A stretch of DNA of 64,000 bases, taken from NCBI GenBank assembly GCA_023105745.1, contig JALGQZ010000007.1, positions 55,471,569-55,535,568 on the forward strand, read 5' to 3'. Source of the stretch: Austropuccinia psidii. Lineage: Eukaryota; Basidiomycota; Pucciniomycetes; Pucciniales; Sphaerophragmiaceae. Position numbers and translations under genes: made by a program. This document shows, in pieces, positions 59,987-64,000 of the stretch; the first letter of the stretch is position 1, and each line of letters opens with the position of its first letter. The notes under the pieces were generated by a model that saw nothing but the letters and a program-made list of their open reading frames with translations, was not told where the DNA came from and searched no databases.

Positions 59987-61778
59987 TGTGTGGTTTGACT
60001 AGAAAACAATAAGTAAATATTACTAATAATTTACTTATTTTCCTCTGAATGACTTTATTAAAATAATGAATGGGATTGAAAATAATTATAATAATGAAGA
60101 ATTATTATAATTATTGAATAAAGATATATATATTATTTAAATAAAGAAAATAATATAAATAATAAAATAAGAATAAATATATTAATATTTGATAACTAAT
60201 ATATTTACAACAATTTATTATTGTTGGCAACAAATAATAAGTGTTTAAAAATGTTTTATCTAATAATAAAAAATAAGTTATAGTGATAATATTACTAATA
60301 TTAAGGTTATATATTAATAAAATAATTATTGAAAATAATAATAAAGCAAAAATTATTATAAAAAGTGAAAAAAAAACCAATTTTAACACTAGATATAATA
60401 GTTTTGGATGATTTCACTCCAAATAATGTAAATAAAACTTATTTAAATTTTGTTTAAAAATAAAAATAAATTAAATTACAAATATAATTTATTTTACATG
60501 GAATTAAAGATTTTAAATAGAGTTTAACAAAAACAACAAAAAATTGAGTGAATCAAATAAAAGTTGGTTATTCTAAAAAGGATGATATTTGGACATTAAT
60601 AATATAATGAATAGATCACCTTTTCATTTTATGTTTTTATTGTTTTTGATGCATCTGAGGGGGAAATAGAGGTAAAAAGAGCTTTATATATAGTCAATTC
60701 CTCCCTCCTAGAGTCCAGAAGGCTTCTAGTAGACATCCACTGATGGTACCCACCGTAATTGATAAGTATTTTAAGGTTTAGTGATTATTACATCATAATC
60801 AAACCATCTTATCTCATTATTATGCCATTATTTAGAGCTATCACTGTAACTCTAAGTTTTCTGACATTGTAGCCTTGGAATAAGATTAAAACTTGTGTAT
60901 TTTATTAGTATTAATAATAATATACTAATAAATCCCAGTTTTGTCACTTATATAACTTTTAAGCTTGAAATAAGATTACAGTGAGTGATCATAAAGGATC
61001 ATTTTTACGGCTAAGCTTTGATCATTGATAACTTTTGAGTTTACATTATGAAGCAATTCAGATATTGAACCATGATAGCTTTGAATGCTCTTACTAAGAT
61101 TCCAAGAGAATTTAACTGCATCATAAAAAATCTATTTTTGATGATTTTTCTTGTAACCTATCTTTTCTGTCCAAATTTACTATTTTGAACTTCAAAACAT
61201 GATCTCAAGGGGTTATTACTTGAATATAATGATGCAAAATTACATAATTCTTTACGTATGAACTATTAGAATCTGAAAATATACTTTCTTTTAAGTTTTA
61301 ACCACTTTCACAACAATATGGTCAACAGCTATTTCTATTTTACTCAATAAACCCTTGTAAGTTATGACCTTTCTCATAAATTTTCAAATAAAGTTTTATT
61401 TGAATTCTCACAGCTATTATGTGGTAAATTGATTTTTAGTTCAACTATTTATCATGTATATTTCACAAGATATGAGCTAAATATGATGAATATATGGACC
61501 CATCATAAAAATTCATATATTCAGATTATCTCAGTAAGTATTGACTTCTCAGATATGACCTAAAAAATGTTATATTTGGATTTTTCATGGGGAATCTAAT
61601 GGTGTAATTTATTTCATATGTTTTCTTCATTGGTTTCTGAGATAATCAAGATTTTATGCCTTTTTGTGGCATTTTTACTTATTTTAAGATAATAATTTCA
61701 ATTCTTATTATTAAAATAAGTATTGTAAAGTTGTTTTGTGACCTTTTTGGATTGGTAGCCATAACTCATAGACTCACA
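59987..61778 (-). repeat. El-9 5' LTR
   Basis: About 1792 bp. The end (…CACACA) directly precedes TTTGGGGGCCTGGCC on the minus strand. The start is put at TGTGAGTC (61778) because the next ~200 bases match the El-7 LTR start, including an ACACCATTAGATTCCCCATGAAAAAT phrase against TCACCATTGGATTCCTCATAAAAAAT. TATATATAAAGC (complement of 60680-60691) is a good TATA candidate. The ORF at 60111-60389 lies in it and is not a gene. Confidence 0.72.
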
Positions 61779-64000
61779 GGCAATTTTAATTTCTAAAATC
61801 TTATGAAAGGGCTTTGTTGCATCATTCAAAGGATAATTCCCACTATAATTCAGACTCCATCATAATTTCTGGTATTTGGGGCTATATTACAGTTTTAAGA
61901 ACCACACCACCAGCTTTGGGGGCCATTTTCTTCCCCTACCCCTCTAGAAACATTTATGGCCTCTCTGGGATGTGGGAAGAAGATGGTAGGGTAGTTAAAA
62001 CACTCAAATGTCATATAGACCTTTGGAACCTCAGAGCCAGATTTTGGTCATATACCATAGCTCCTCATTCTCATAAAATGAGAATTTTACTCCATGGTTA
62101 CAGTGGTGCCACCATACTCCCCCAATACGATAATTCCATAATTATTAATCCTTTTCTCCAGCAATTTACTTTCTGGAACTAACTTCTATTCAATTATAAT
62201 CCTATCATACCCTTTCCTTCAAGACTTTGATCTTCAAGGGGCAAAATGCATTATTTCAAAAGCTGTATCCCTCCACCAGGATGTTTTCTCAACCACCCAG
62301 TATTCACTCAAGGAGATACTTTGTAGGTATGCCCAAGGATGCATGACAAGGATTTTCAAGACCATTTTTTAATTCTTCACATCTCAATACCCTAAGGACA
62401 ACACCAATTTAGCCAATACAGGTTGAAGTAAAAGTAACCTTTATAGGCTTCATAATTTTAGGCTGTTAAATACACCCAGTCCATTTCCCAATCTGGCCAA
62501 GTATATTTTACCCAGGGCCCCAATAAAACTGGCCTAAACCCATAAAGTTTGCAATTTAACCTTTAAAGATCAAATTATAAACTTTTCCCATATACTGATC
62601 ACTCTTTCAAACCCTGAAGATTTTTCCCCAATTAATTAATCTATTGGATCTACTTTTAAGCTTTATTTTCTTTCATTTTTTAAAATTGAATATTCATAAT
62701 CTTAAACCAGTAATTTTCACCTTTTTCTTTCCTATTGATTGAATATTAGTGGGAATCTCCTTACTAATTACTTCATTCCTTGTGAATAGGTTTAAACAAT
62801 GTTTCAAGGGTTTATTTGGTTGGGTCTTTTGCTATTGGCTTATTATTTCTGATTCATTATTTTTATTTCACCTGTATTAGAGAAATATAATCACATACTC
62901 TTTTTTCTTTGATTCTTTGAAGTTTCTATAAGTAATCTCTTATTTTCTGAGTGAAAGGCCAATTTTACTTCTCAAGAGCCCTTGTGGCTGTTAGGAGGTT
63001 TGTTTAATTGCCAATTATTAAATTTCCAATGGTATATTATGTATATAATTTTATTTCCTCTCAGTAAAACTTTGGACCAAAAAAAAGCCTGATTTTATTA
63101 CACAAATGGTTTTAGGAATAATTTAGAGATGAAATGCAAAATGAGGTTTTTGAAAGTCCAAAAAAGGGTAATTAAGAAAATGAAAGTTGAATACTCATTT
63201 CTGGTAAATTGAAACTTCCAATATTTATTCCCAAAGCTGTTTAAAAGATTGGCATTTGGGCCTGATACAACAAAAGACCCCTTTTGAGAAGCCAAAAGAA
63301 ATAAATAGAAAATGGTAAAAGTCAAATTTTTCCACATATCTTTTCTCTCAAAAATCACCTCCTTTTGAAAAGAAAATTTAAAGTCCATATGTGGACTAAT
63401 GTTTTAGATTTTTCTATAAAAATAATGAAATTAACAAAATTAGTCAATTTTGCCAATTGAGGCACAAAAAAAAATTTATCAAAACTTAAGAGCACTTTTG
63501 GGTGTCCCAAAAAATAATTAATTGAGTCAATTTTACAAAATTTCCATTTCATGAAGCCATGGTTATTTAGAAAAAAGCCTTTCTTATGTGAAGTTACCAA
63601 AACTTTTCTTAATTTGGCCCTTTGGGGTAAATCCATATAAGGGCTTTTATAGATTGACTACTGCTCCAGCATTAGATTCAAATCAAAATTAAAGTTTTAA
63701 AAAATCAATTTATCTTCCATTTTAATGTTTCTTTTTTTTAAACTATTTTGAATTAAATTAAGACATGACAAATTTTTTTGACATTTTCACAATTCTAATT
63801 ATATTTTCATAATTTCGTTAAAGCTTTCTTTTAATTCTCTTAAGTAAAATATTCATAAATCTATATTCTTTTGTTTAGGAGAGGCTTTAGGAAGTTTAAC
63901 CAATTTTTCTACAAGTCAAGTAATCTTAATAAAGAATTTTGTAAAACAAATTCTCCTAGTCACTTTATAATTTGAAGGAAGTTATTTCAAATTTTCAAAA
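61779..64000. other. unassigned DNA
   Basis: No recognisable protein domain, LTR edge or repeat copy from elsewhere in the window. The ORFs at 61814-62182, 63098-63388 and 63355-63636 have no motifs I know. Low CpG content suggests TE-derived sequence. Confidence 0.4.

Larger units (their letters stand above)
54322..61778 (-). mobile_element. El-9: 3'-truncated Ty3/gypsy element hosting El-8
   Basis: 5' LTR (59987-61778), primer site, leader, gag and about three quarters of pol on the minus strand, cut by El-8 at 54322. It is an El-1 relative, older as judged by its broken frames. Confidence 0.82.

Noticed and set aside
61915..61924. TTTGGGGGCC, identical to the retroelement primer-site core
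   Set aside because: The bases before it are not an LTR end (CCACCAGC) and no retroelement coding sequence follows.
63098..63636. Two overlapping minus-strand ORFs near the right end
   Set aside because: Phe/Leu/Lys-rich translations with no motif; not supportable as genes.

Overview
The window is AT-rich nuclear DNA of a filamentous fungus. It is most likely a rust-type basidiomycete (Pucciniales). The reasons are a multi-intron gene for a fungal Zn(II)2Cys6 transcription factor, several Ty3/gypsy chromovirus-like retrotransposons, and one decayed gag-protease relic of a type I associate with Puccinia-like genomes. The lineage call rests on family recognition, not on a search. I saw no rRNA, tRNA or CRISPR.

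Layout. (1) 1-19.4 kb is a nest of retroelements. The outer element (El-2, minus strand, LTRs at 169-1561 and 18052-19411) has lost the middle of its pol. In its place is an LTR of a second family (El-3, 2038-14098). That LTR is split by a complete 10.25-kb element (El-1, 2428-12676) with two 1922-bp LTRs, a CTAAC target duplication and an intact 1267-codon pol ORF, but a gag broken by stops. (2) 19.4-33.1 kb is degenerate: an old gypsy relic (about 21.2-24.1 kb), a long AAAT microsatellite, an LTR-like repeat, several decayed tandem repeats, and a zone of very long A and T runs. (3) 33.2-41.0 kb is a gene island that keeps CpG dinucleotides. Its one supported host gene is a seven-exon minus-strand Zn2Cys6 transcription factor of 1257 residues. 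The upstream region is full of TACTGTA/TACAGTA palindromes. (4) 41.0-46.8 kb is a patchwork of LTR and gag fragments, with a second A/T homopolymer zone. (5) 46.8-61.8 kb holds a second nest: El-8 (plus strand, no 5' LTR, inactivated) lies in the pol of El-9 (minus strand). (6) 61.8-64 kb has nothing I recognise.

How the parts relate. El-1, El-2, El-8 and El-9 are related chromoviruses. All have a CCHC gag and the order protease, reverse transcriptase, RNase H, integrase, with a chromodomain where the 3' end survives. They also share a primer site containing TGGGGCC. At least three of them carry a predicted phase-1 intron at the same place in gag, which is unusual for an element that moves through RNA. 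The TE sequence is almost free of CpG while the gene island is not, which fits methylation-driven decay of repeats.
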